A stretch of 13,893 nt of DNA from positions 1-13,893 of the forward strand of contig JABMPI010000575.1 in assembly GCA_013203755.1 (NCBI GenBank), given 5' to 3'. Of the stretch, positions 1-6,379 are shown piece by piece. A program made the position numbers and the translations under genes. Positions within the stretch are counted from its first letter, which is position 1, and each line of letters begins with the position of its first letter. The notes beneath the pieces are model-generated. The model was given only the letters and a program-made list of their open reading frames with translations. It was not told the origin of the DNA and searched no databases. The DNA is from Bacteroidota bacterium. GTDB lineage: Bacteria; Bacteroidota; Bacteroidia; Bacteroidales; Prolixibacteraceae.

Positions 1-465
1 CGACGAACTTTTGATATACTGTTGTTGCATGGGGGTTGTACATTGCATTTTGATTGCCACACTCCTATTCTTTTTAATAAACTAAAATTTCCTGAGGTTA
101 TTTCTACATTCAATTATCAGGATGATATTGGGTATACCATGAAAAGCCTTTATGGAAATCACATGTATCCCGACGCTCCACTTTTGACCAATCAGAAAAG
201 AACTGTTTTTCGTTCGTTTACACGTGCTGAGATTACTGAACGTTTTCGTGGGGTACAATTCCTTAGTTTTAATGATCAGGGTTTAAATGCGTCTTTAAAA
301 TGGTGGCTGATTGAAAGGTTTCCTTCTAAATCACGGTATGAGAAAGACACTCCATTGGATAGAATCTTTGAGCTGTTTGATTGGATGAAATCAGGGAAAG
401 ATTACCAAAAAGGGGGAAGCACTCATTTTTTTTTCAGTAAGCAAATAATCAATGTATTGAATTGA
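1..465 (+). CDS. Partial protein, possibly of a phage/surface-polysaccharide family; C-terminal tail replaced
   Basis: The reading frame is open from the first base, so the true start lies outside the window. About 154 codons are visible. The blocks HTPILFNK, SLYGN and, further on, FLSFNDQGLN...FPSKSRYE resemble an uncharacterised family I associate with phages and surface-polysaccharide loci (distantly Stealth-like); this is a recollection of the pattern, not a search result. No signal peptide or membrane segment is visible in the part seen. The last 14 or so codons, after GKDYQKGG, are antisense to the recombinase gene on the other strand and are unlikely to be native, so the protein is probably cut at its C-terminus too. 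It most likely belongs to the element integrated at the neighbouring tRNA-His. Confidence 0.5.
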   Translation, partial: RRTFDILLLHGGCTLHFDCHTPILFNKLKFPEVISTFNYQDDIGYTMKSLYGNHMYPDAPLLTNQKRTVFRSFTRAEITERFRGVQFLSFNDQGLNASLKWWLIERFPSKSRYEKDTPLDRIFELFDWMKSGKDYQKGGSTHFFFSKQIINVLN

Positions 466-933
466 ATCTATTTTTTTCCATTCCTGAACTGGAATCAGAT
501 CCCTTCCTAAGTCCTCAATGTATTCGATGAATTTATTTATCGGTGATGAATAAGACAAATAAGAGGATCGAGCTATTTTCCTTTTCTTTAGTTCAAGGCC
601 ATACCGTACAGCTTTAACCATCGTCATTGCCGCGAATTGAATAGACTTCTCTGTTTTTGTAACATCGATATGGACTCCCCTTTCGAGCATCCCATTTATT
701 CTCTGTACTGCCCGTTTCCCGGCTGTTCTTCTCCCTGATTCAGTATTGAATTCATTAATATCATAATATTGTTTTCGCACTAAGCAGTTACGCTGAACGT
801 CCCATATATAATAATTAACATACCATCGTTTCGATACATCTCCATCTCGGTCTGCTAATCGTGCTTTTCTAAACGGAAATTTAGTCTCTCCCACTCCTAA
901 CTCTTTAAATCCCAATTGAATAATTAAAGGCAT
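391..933 (-). pseudogene. Truncated tyrosine recombinase (integrase) remnant
   Basis: This is the N-terminal part of a Bacteroidota-type site-specific tyrosine recombinase. The stretch FRKARLADRDGD, then KRWYVNYYIWD, looks like the arm-type DNA-binding domain. The helical part that follows, roughly residues 75-170 (FAAMTMVKAVRYGLELKKRK, then SPINKFIEYIEDLGRDLIP), looks like the SAM-like core-binding domain. Homology stops after LLTEKKMS, and nine unrelated residues precede the stop. The whole catalytic domain with the R-H-R-Y residues is absent, so it cannot recombine DNA. I start it at the ATG whose complement is at 931-933, just before the arm domain. The frame stays open upstream through the tRNA gene, but that stretch has no recognisable protein character. 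The gene points away from tRNA-His, the usual layout for an element integrated at a tRNA 3' end. Confidence 0.75.
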
Positions 934-1092
934 TCCTAACAAATAGTAACCATCTACTGTGGCAACTACTGTTGCAATTCCTACAAATAAAAATGCAACC
1001 AGCTGAATAACAACTGATTGCATTGTTTTTTCGGTAAATGAAGGGATGTTTTTATTTAAACAATCCAATTTTCTACCAATAATTTTCATCCA

Positions 1093-1114
1093 TGACACAG
1101 TGTTTACTGTGTCA
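1093..1114. repeat. Palindrome with 9-bp arms between integrase remnant and tRNA
   Basis: TGACACAGT (1093-1101) and ACTGTGTCA (1106-1114) are perfect inverted copies around a GTTT spacer. A further ACTGTG at 1118-1123 repeats the right arm 12 bases downstream. Placed between the tRNA end and the recombinase gene, these could be arm-type integrase or excisionase binding sites, or an operator for the integrase. A hairpin ending tRNA transcription is also possible, though no T-run follows in either direction. The repeats are seen directly; the function is inferred. Confidence 0.5.
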
Positions 1115-1182
1115 AGTACTGTGGCAGCTACTTTTTTAAAACCTCCAACCAACTGACTGCCAGCCTGTTGAGTAAGATTGAG

Positions 1183-1257
1183 GGTGGATGATGGGATTTG
1201 AACCCACGACCTCCGGAACCACAATCCGGCGTTCTAACCAACTGAACTACAACCACC
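1183..1257 (-). tRNA. tRNA-His (anticodon GTG)
   Basis: On the minus strand the sequence folds as a complete cloverleaf. The D stem is GTTC/GAAC, the anticodon stem CCGGA/TCCGG holds the loop TTGTGGT with anticodon GTG, and the T stem GTGGG pairs with CCCAT around TTCAAAT. The extra 5' G at 1257 opposite C at 1183 is the G-1:C73 identity pair of tRNA-His. CCA is not encoded. The acceptor stem has one flaw: T at 1252 (position 5) faces T at 1188 (position 68). A truncated recombinase lies immediately downstream, so the 3' half is probably an attachment site whose end was supplied by the element. A TAnnTTTG promoter lies just upstream. Confidence 0.95.
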
Positions 1258-1274
1258 GTATGTTTTTGCGGTTG

Positions 1275-1302
1275 CAAATATAATATTTTATTCTTTTTAC
1301 AA
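1275..1302 (-). promoter_or_regulatory. Candidate Bacteroidota promoter of tRNA-His
   Basis: Read on the minus strand, TTG (complement of 1300-1302) is followed after 17 bases by TATATTTG (complement of 1275-1282). This matches the TTG / TAnnTTTG pattern of the primary sigma factor in this phylum. The -7 box ends 17 bases before the first base of the tRNA. Both boxes are seen directly; promoter activity is inferred. Confidence 0.6.
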
Positions 1303-1345
1303 TTCAAAAAAAATCAAATAAATCTATTTTAAATCCTCAAATGGT

Positions 1346-1353
1346 TATTTTTG
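1346..1353 (+). promoter_or_regulatory. Candidate -7 box (TATTTTTG) for the sugar kinase
   Basis: TATTTTTG fits TAnnTTTG and stands 16 bases before the kinase ATG, which implies a short leader. No clear TTG is present at the -33 distance. The same 11-base string GGTTATTTTTG precedes the EamA transporter gene at 8096-8106. Confidence 0.4.
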
Positions 1354-1369
1354 AGAAAACTTAACTAAA

Positions 1370-2275
1370 ATGCAAAAAGAAAAATACAACAATATTCTCT
1401 GTTTTGGCGAAGTTCTTTGGGACATGCTACCAACAGGAGCGAAACCCGGAGGCGCACCTCTAAACGTGGCTATTCACCTAAAAAAGCAAGGACAAAACCC
1501 TAAGGTAATTAGTAAAATTGGAGACGATAACGACGGAGAAAACCTATTGAATTTTTTATCAGAATCAGGAGTAAATACAGACACTATTCAAAAAGATAAT
1601 AAATTAGCCACAAGTAAAGTTTTGGTGCATTTAGATGAAAACAAAAATGCCACCTACGAAATTTGTGAGCCGGTGGCTTGGGACAACATTGAGCTAAACG
1701 AAACAAATAAAAATGCCGCAACACAAGCCAATCTAATAGTTTTTGGCTCGCTGGCTTCGCGAAACAAAATCACGCGAACAACACTATTTCAGCTTCTTGA
1801 ATATTCAACAGCAACCCGCCTGCTTGATGTAAACCTGCGACCTCCCTTCGACAAACAGGAAACAGTGGAAGAGTTACTTCACAAATCAGATTTTATAAAA
1901 TTAAACGACGATGAACTTGTTATAATCGCGGCGTGGAATAACAAAAAAGGCAACGAAACTGAGCTAATTAAGTGGCTTGCCAACCATTTCAATTGCCAAA
2001 CAGTTTGCGTTACCCGCGGAGCAAACGGCGCAGTTCTTTTTATCGAAAACAATATATACGAACACACTGGTTTTCAAGTTAAGACAGTTGACACCGTTGG
2101 AGCAGGTGATTCATTTTTGGCCAGCCTAATTGCCAATCTTTCAAAAAATATTCACCCAAAAAAAGTATTAGAATATGCTTGCGCAACCGGAGCATTTGTA
2201 GCAAGTCAACCGGGCGCAGTTCCTGAATATTCAGAAAAAGACATTAACCAAATAATAATTTCCGCCAAACCCTAA
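1370..2275 (+). CDS. PfkB-family carbohydrate kinase (fructokinase-like)
   Basis: This cytoplasmic kinase transfers phosphate from ATP to a sugar, probably fructose or a related hexose. At 301 residues it has the usual length. The N-terminal block GEVLWDMLP (13-21) followed by GGAPLNVA (27-34) is the substrate-binding signature of fructokinase-like members. The C-terminal signature DTVGAGDSF (241-249) supplies the anion hole and the catalytic base, Asp247. The ATG at 1370 starts directly before the conserved first strand (ILCFGE). It is transcribed away from the tRNA and is followed 7 bases after its stop by the candidate promoter of the ECF sigma gene, so it need not share that regulation. 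Exact sugar specificity cannot be read from the sequence; ribokinase-like or other PfkB activities remain possible. Confidence 0.9.
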   Translation: MQKEKYNNILCFGEVLWDMLPTGAKPGGAPLNVAIHLKKQGQNPKVISKIGDDNDGENLLNFLSESGVNTDTIQKDNKLATSKVLVHLDENKNATYEICEPVAWDNIELNETNKNAATQANLIVFGSLASRNKITRTTLFQLLEYSTATRLLDVNLRPPFDKQETVEELLHKSDFIKLNDDELVIIAAWNNKKGNETELIKWLANHFNCQTVCVTRGANGAVLFIENNIYEHTGFQVKTVDTVGAGDSFLASLIANLSKNIHPKKVLEYACATGAFVASQPGAVPEYSEKDINQIIISAKP

Positions 2276-2282
2276 ACAAGTT

Positions 2283-2307
2283 GCAACCCTTCCAGGTTTT
2301 CCTTGTC
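2283..2307 (+). promoter_or_regulatory. Candidate ECF-sigma promoter (GCAACC-N15-TGTC), copy 1
   Basis: GCAACC (2283-2288) and TGTC (2304-2307) are separated by 15 bases, with CATT completed just after. The same two blocks at the same spacing occur at 4986-5010 before the DUF2807 lipoprotein gene. Position and spacing suit a -35/-10 pair for an extracytoplasmic-function sigma factor, so this copy would make the sigma gene autoregulated. Recognition by this particular sigma is inferred. Confidence 0.6.
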
Positions 2308-2329
2308 ATTAAAACTGAAAGCAAACAAA

Positions 2330-2890
2330 TTGGGAAAGAAAGAGCACATCCATAAAAGTATTATCGAAGCCTGTAAAAAAGGCAAAGACAAGGCAAGGTA
2401 CGAGCTCTACCAATTGTACTCGAAGGCAATGTTTAACGTGTGCTACAGAATAATGAATAATAGGGAGGAAGCGGAAGACATGTTGCAGGAAGCCTTTACG
2501 CAGGCATTTATGAAACTGGATTCGTTCCGGTACGAATCAAATTTTGGAGCCTGGTTAAAACGAATTGTGGTGAACACTTGCATTAATGCAATAAATAAAA
2601 AAAAGGTGGAACTAACCTATTGCGAAGAAATTTACCATCACCAACTTCCCGAAGAAAAGGATGAAACAGAGGTTCAATTTACCGTTGCCAATGTTACAAA
2701 AGCAATGGAAGAGTTGCCAAAAGGTGGCAGAATGGTATTTTCGCTTTATTTACTTGAAGGATACGACCACGTTGAAATTGCTCAGATTATGGGCATTACC
2801 GAGTCTACTTCGAAAAGTCAATTTATGCGTGCAAAACGGCGCATTATTGAAATTTTAAATGAACAAAAACCAGGTTATTATGAAAACTAA
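2330..2890 (+). CDS. RNA polymerase sigma factor, ECF (sigma-70) family
   Basis: This redirects RNA polymerase to a stress or envelope regulon. With the start used here it has 186 residues. Sigma region 2 spans about 26-92, including FNVCYRIMNNREEAEDMLQE and FGAWLKRIVVNTCIN. Region 4 spans about 123-176 and includes the helix-turn-helix HVEIAQIMGITESTSKSQ. There is no ATG before region 2. A TTG at 2303 would give nine more residues but sits inside the candidate -10 element TGTC, so I prefer the TTG at 2330; if the gene is instead read through from the kinase, 2303 is possible. The downstream membrane protein overlaps its last codons, as sigma/anti-sigma pairs often do. The candidate promoter at 2283-2307 suggests autoregulation. 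Confidence 0.92.
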   Translation: MGKKEHIHKSIIEACKKGKDKARYELYQLYSKAMFNVCYRIMNNREEAEDMLQEAFTQAFMKLDSFRYESNFGAWLKRIVVNTCINAINKKKVELTYCEEIYHHQLPEEKDETEVQFTVANVTKAMEELPKGGRMVFSLYLLEGYDHVEIAQIMGITESTSKSQFMRAKRRIIEILNEQKPGYYEN

Positions 2891-3392
2891 TAATGATATA
2901 GAAGATTTTATAAAAGCAAACCGGAATGAGTTTGATTTCCGCGAACCTTCGCCTGGAATATGGGAGAAAATTGCTTCGAAAAACAAAATAACAAAAGTAG
3001 TTTCACTGCGAAGCTACATTATTCGGGTGGCTGCTGTTGTTGCAATTGCCGCAATTACTTCAGCAGTACTTTGGCAAACAAATATTTTAAGTAGCGGAGA
3101 TTTGGCATCGAAAACTACAGACCCCGAACTGCAAGAATTAATTGAAGCTGAAGCATTTTATGCACATCAGGTAAATTCAAAATTAAAAGAGATTCAAAAA
3201 TGCTATTATACTTTTCCTGAATTAAAAGAGGATGTGGAGACCGACTTAAATGAATTGGAAACGATGTATAAAGTTTTAAAAACTGATTTACACGAAAATA
3301 TTTCCAACAAAACCGTAATTGAAGCAATGATTAAAAATAACCGCTTTCGGTTAAAATTAGTTGACCACATGTTGGAACAAATAAATTGTTAA
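2880..3392 (+). CDS. Single-pass membrane protein, probable anti-sigma factor
   Basis: The protein has 170 residues in the arrangement of a Bacteroidota anti-sigma factor: a short cytoplasmic N-terminus with FDFREPSPGIWEKI (18-31), one membrane helix at about 46-66, and a charged, probably helical periplasmic part with many Glu, Lys and Leu residues. It overlaps the end of the sigma gene by 11 bases (ATG at 2880), implying translational coupling. An alternative ATG at 2859 would add seven residues and enlarge the overlap. By position it should hold the preceding sigma factor inactive until a periplasmic or membrane signal arrives. There is no zinc-finger (ZAS) His-Cys motif, so the assignment rests on topology, the FDF..P..IWEKI stretch and linkage rather than on a known anti-sigma domain. 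Confidence 0.7.
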   Translation: MKTNNDIEDFIKANRNEFDFREPSPGIWEKIASKNKITKVVSLRSYIIRVAAVVAIAAITSAVLWQTNILSSGDLASKTTDPELQELIEAEAFYAHQVNSKLKEIQKCYYTFPELKEDVETDLNELETMYKVLKTDLHENISNKTVIEAMIKNNRFRLKLVDHMLEQINC

Positions 3393-3506
3393 AACCAACA
3401 AATCCGCAAAAGGTCGGACGAGTAATTGTGATATTTATTGAGATAATTAGATGAGAGGAAAAGCAACATTTCAAACAAAAAAGTGGACAGAATAAATTTT
3501 AAACAT

Positions 3507-4604
3507 ATGAGACATTTCAAATTAATATTGTTTTTTGTTTTGGGAATTTGGTTAATTCCTTCCACTGCGTTGGGACAATTTACCGAAACAAAAGAGATTA
3601 AAAAGCAATTTAAGGTTTCGCCGGAAACCCGCATTGAAATTTCGAATAAATACGGGAAAGTGGAATTAAATACCTGGGAAAGTGATTCTGTAGTTATTGA
3701 AATAAAAATTAAGGTGGAGGAGAAAAAACTTTCGAAATTAGAAAAAGCAATTGATGCTATTGATTTCGATTTCACCCAAAGTCAGAATCTTTTAATTGTA
3801 CAAACAATTGTAGGCCAAAATAAAAGTGAGCTGGGAAAAGAGATTCTGAAATTTAAAGAAACCGTTTTACAATTGGATGGGAGCATGACCATTGATTATG
3901 TAGTTTGGCTGCCGGCAACAAACGTACTAAAAGTTGAAAATAAATTTGGAGATATTTTTATTGATGATTACAAAGGTGATGTTGAAATAAACCTCTCGAA
4001 CGGAAACTTAAAATCGCATGATTTTAGCGGAGAACTTGATTTGACTTTGAGTTTTGCTGATGCCACAATTAACACAATTGAAACAGGAAATTTAGATTGT
4101 AACTTTAGCGAATTGTACATTAAAAAAGCGGAATCGTTACGCATAAAAAGTAAGTCGACTAAATTCGAAATTTTGGAAATAAAAGAACTCGATGCCAATT
4201 CGCGCCGCGATAATTTTAGAATCCGTTTGGCAGACATGATTGAAGCCACCGGAAGTTTCACCAATTTCAGAATAAATGAATTAACCGACCGACTGGATTT
4301 AAGAGTCGATTATGGCGACCTGGATATCGAAAAAACAGCCACTGATTTCACTAGTATTTTTATTGAATCAAAATCAACGGATATTAATCTTTATTTTGAT
4401 GAAAAATCGGAATTCGACTTTGAAATAACACACACCAAAACAGAGGTTGATTTTTGCCGCGAGATTAAAATTGAAGAGGAAAAAAGTATCGACGAAAAAG
4501 AGAAGAAAATGAAGCTATTCGGTTATTTCGGTGCTAAAAAAGAGAACAAAACCAAGCTCAATATTAAAGCTACTTCTGGTGAGATAAATATTCTTTCGAA
4601 CTAA
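3507..4604 (+). CDS. Secreted DUF4097-type beta-helix protein
   Basis: The 365-residue precursor begins with a clear signal peptide (about 1-23, ending ALG before Gln24) that fits the ATG at 3507; a GTG at 3483 would only add eight residues in front. The rest is made of short repeated beta strands, such as IEISNKYGKVELNTWESDSVVIEI, VENKFGDIFIDDYKGDVEI and RLDLRVDYGDLDIEKTATDFTSIFIE. This is the pattern of the DUF4097/adhesin-like right-handed beta-helix family. A Lys/Glu-rich stretch (about 320-350) precedes the last strand. The family has no settled biochemical role. In Bacteroidota it is commonly found beside ECF sigma/anti-sigma pairs, as here, which suggests envelope sensing or maintenance. 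It follows the anti-sigma gene by 114 bases and probably belongs to the same transcription unit. Confidence 0.75.
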   Translation: MRHFKLILFFVLGIWLIPSTALGQFTETKEIKKQFKVSPETRIEISNKYGKVELNTWESDSVVIEIKIKVEEKKLSKLEKAIDAIDFDFTQSQNLLIVQTIVGQNKSELGKEILKFKETVLQLDGSMTIDYVVWLPATNVLKVENKFGDIFIDDYKGDVEINLSNGNLKSHDFSGELDLTLSFADATINTIETGNLDCNFSELYIKKAESLRIKSKSTKFEILEIKELDANSRRDNFRIRLADMIEATGSFTNFRINELTDRLDLRVDYGDLDIEKTATDFTSIFIESKSTDINLYFDEKSEFDFEITHTKTEVDFCREIKIEEEKSIDEKEKKMKLFGYFGAKKENKTKLNIKATSGEINILSN

Positions 4605-4682
4605 TTATGTCTGTTAAAAACACTGATAACTGCCGGCAAAAGAAGCACGAGTAAATAAATTTGTTTGTTGAGTAAATGAAGA

Positions 4683-4815
4683 TTGAGTCCACTCCGAAAA
4701 GTTATTTTTCGTCATTGCGAGGTACGAAGCAATCTTAACATGCTTATTCTCTATGACATGAGATTGCTTCGTACCTCGCAATGACGTACTTTTTGACTTT
4801 TCGGAGTGGCCTCAA
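4683..4815. repeat. 133-bp palindromic repeat (REP/MITE-like), two nested inverted repeats
   Basis: The outer arms 4683-4702 and 4796-4815 are inverted copies of 20 bases with one mismatch, and contain CCACTCCGAAAAGT and its complement. The inner arms 4710-4735 and 4761-4786 are perfect inverted copies of 26 bases, containing CATTGCGAGGTACGAAGCA. A loop of 25 bases lies in the middle, and short unpaired stretches separate the two sets. The CATTGCGAGG...GAAGCAATCT core is a dispersed palindromic sequence that I recognise from many bacterial genomes, including Bacteroidota. No transposase is present, so any movement would depend on one elsewhere. It sits between the DUF4097 and DUF2807 genes and may have entered a once contiguous operon. 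Confidence 0.85.
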
Positions 4816-4985
4816 GATTTAAATTTGATTCAGGAATTTGAGCATCGCACTCGGAACTTTGTCCCTTTATTTATTAAAACCCGACATATTACATTTCAAT
4901 ACATCGTTTTATTGTTTAAATGGTATATCCCAATTGCTGAATAGACAAAAGATTTATAATCATTTCAAAAAAAAATCTGCTTTTT
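4816..4985. other. Intergenic stretch without a recognisable gene
   Basis: Together with 4605-4682, this makes up most of the gap between the DUF4097 and DUF2807 genes. A short open frame (4838-5086) runs through it but has no family resemblance, and its far end is occupied by the candidate promoter at 4986-5010. The stretch is AT-rich and shows no terminator with a T-run. I see nothing else in it. Confidence 0.5.
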
Positions 4986-5010
4986 GCAACCCTTTAGAAA
5001 AACGACTGTC
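4986..5010 (+). promoter_or_regulatory. Candidate ECF-sigma promoter (GCAACC-N15-TGTC), copy 2
   Basis: GCAACC (4986-4991) and TGTC (5007-5010) are 15 bases apart, exactly as in the copy before the sigma gene, and both copies continue as CATT. The first two bases of the spacer (CT) and the TTT or TTC that follows are also similar. It would start transcription about 80-85 bases before the DUF2807 lipoprotein ATG and drive the following three-gene operon. Confidence 0.6.
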
Positions 5011-5102
5011 ATTTAAAGTACAGAAAACAAGGAAGGTTTTTTTCAAATTAAGCCCTTGGAAATTCCTTCTAAATAAAAAACAGTAACGTAATTTTTAAAG
5101 TC

Positions 5103-5822
5103 ATGAAAACAATTAACCTTTTATTTTTTAGCTCCGTCTCTCTTCTTTTAGCCACTTCAAGTTGCATCGACGATTTCACCGTTAAAGGAAACGGAATAGA
5201 AGCAACTGAGGGCAGAATCACGCCCGAATTCAACAAAGTAAAATCGGCAGGTGCTTTCGATGTTCACATTACAAACGGCGATGAGCTGGAAGTTGTGATA
5301 AACGCCGAGCAGAACATTATTCCTTACATCGAAACCTCAGTTTCAAACGGTACTTTGCAAATTGAAACCAAAGGTTTACACCACATTAAAAACCGTTTAC
5401 CTATGGAAGTTTACATCACCACTCCTTCGTTAAAAGGGATAAAACAGAGTGGTTCGGGCATAATTACTACCGACTATTTTTATAGCAACCATGTAGACAT
5501 CTCCATTTCAGGATCGGGATTTATACAAACTGCCATGGATGCGGAGAAAATAAATGCCTCTATTTCGGGTTCAGGAAAACTGGAGCTTTCCGGTTTAGCT
5601 AACGATGCTGAATTTAATATTAGCGGCTCGGGAAAAATCGACAGTTACAACCTGGCACTGAGAGCTTGTGATGCTAAAATATCGGGTTCGGGAAGCATGT
5701 GGGTAAATGCTGAACAAAATATACATGCAACAATCTCTGGCAGCGGAAACGTATTTTACTATGGAAACCCAACTATTGAAACTCACATTTCCGGATCGGG
5801 AAATGTAATTCATGAAAATTAA
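5103..5822 (+). CDS. Head GIN domain (DUF2807) lipoprotein
   Basis: The N-terminus is a lipoprotein signal: a hydrophobic run followed by the lipobox ATSSC with the acylated Cys21. The mature part is a right-handed beta-helix of the DUF2807 'head GIN' family (about 36-235). It opens with FNKVKSAGAFDVHITNGDELEVVINAEQNIIPYI, given here as two adjoining conserved blocks, and then carries seven SGSG turns in QSGSG or (S/N/K/T/H)ISGSG form, roughly one per helix coil. The protein should sit in the outer membrane or face the periplasm; no enzymatic activity is known for the family. The fold is related to the DUF4097 protein encoded before the repeat element. The candidate ECF promoter at 4986-5010 ties it to the sigma factor. 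Two outer-membrane protein genes follow at 25 and 37 bases. Confidence 0.88.
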   Translation: MKTINLLFFSSVSLLLATSSCIDDFTVKGNGIEATEGRITPEFNKVKSAGAFDVHITNGDELEVVINAEQNIIPYIETSVSNGTLQIETKGLHHIKNRLPMEVYITTPSLKGIKQSGSGIITTDYFYSNHVDISISGSGFIQTAMDAEKINASISGSGKLELSGLANDAEFNISGSGKIDSYNLALRACDAKISGSGSMWVNAEQNIHATISGSGNVFYYGNPTIETHISGSGNVIHEN

Positions 5823-5847
5823 ATTGAAACGAATAAATACCTAAATA

Positions 5848-6342
5848 ATGAAACGTTTTTTAATCCTAATAATTCTTCTAATTCCAGGGCACATAATTCT
5901 TGCTCAAGGCTTTAACCATGCAGTTGGAATTCGGGGAGGTTTATCATCTGGTTTCGAATATCGTATATACACCAACGACACAAACTCCTACAAATTTCTT
6001 TTAAGCACCGGCGACGATAGATTACAACTTCATGCTTTAAAAGAATTCCACCAATGGGATATGTTTAATTTTACCGACCGCTTGGTTTTTGTTTACGGAG
6101 CAGGAATTCATGCCGGGTTCGAAAGATGGGACGAAGTTCATCACAAAAATAATACAAGTTGGTACGACACTCGTTCAGCTCTAATTGCCGGACTTGATGG
6201 ACTAGCCGGGCTCGAATATATTTTTTACGAAGCACCAGTTTCAATTGGTTTTGAAGTGAAACCCTATTTCAATTTTTTAGGTCGAGACTTTTTCGATGTC
6301 GAATTATTCGATTTTGCATTTACCGTCAAATATCTATTCTAA
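5848..6342 (+). CDS. Small outer-membrane beta-barrel candidate
   Basis: The 164-residue precursor has a signal peptide (about 1-19, ILA before Gln20). The remainder alternates hydrophobic and polar residues in strand-like stretches (HAVGIRGGLSSGFEYRIY, LVFVYGAGIHAGF, VSIGFEVKPYFNF, FAFTVKYLF) and ends in Phe, the usual terminus for a barrel inserted by BamA. Size and strand count suggest a small barrel of about eight strands. I cannot assign a named family. It lies 25 bases after the DUF2807 lipoprotein gene and is probably in the same operon. Confidence 0.65.
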   Translation: MKRFLILIILLIPGHIILAQGFNHAVGIRGGLSSGFEYRIYTNDTNSYKFLLSTGDDRLQLHALKEFHQWDMFNFTDRLVFVYGAGIHAGFERWDEVHHKNNTSWYDTRSALIAGLDGLAGLEYIFYEAPVSIGFEVKPYFNFLGRDFFDVELFDFAFTVKYLF

Positions 6343-6379
6343 ATAATTTTTTATATAACCAGGAAAACAACTTTTTATC

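Noticed and set aside
934..1224. Upstream extension of the integrase frame (about 97 codons), including a hydrophobic run
   Set aside because: It begins inside the tRNA-His gene on the same strand and has no family resemblance before the arm-binding domain; the openness is probably chance.
3389..3775. 128-codon open frame on the minus strand
   Set aside because: It is antisense to the signal peptide and first strands of the DUF4097 gene, which has much stronger coding evidence.
4850..4890. GGAACTTTGTCCC resembling a sigma-E-type -35 box
   Set aside because: No matching -10 element at a suitable distance, while the GCAACC-N15-TGTC pair further down fits better.
4838..5086. 82-codon open frame on the plus strand
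   Set aside because: Low-complexity AT-rich translation without family features, and it crosses the candidate sigma promoter at 4986-5010.
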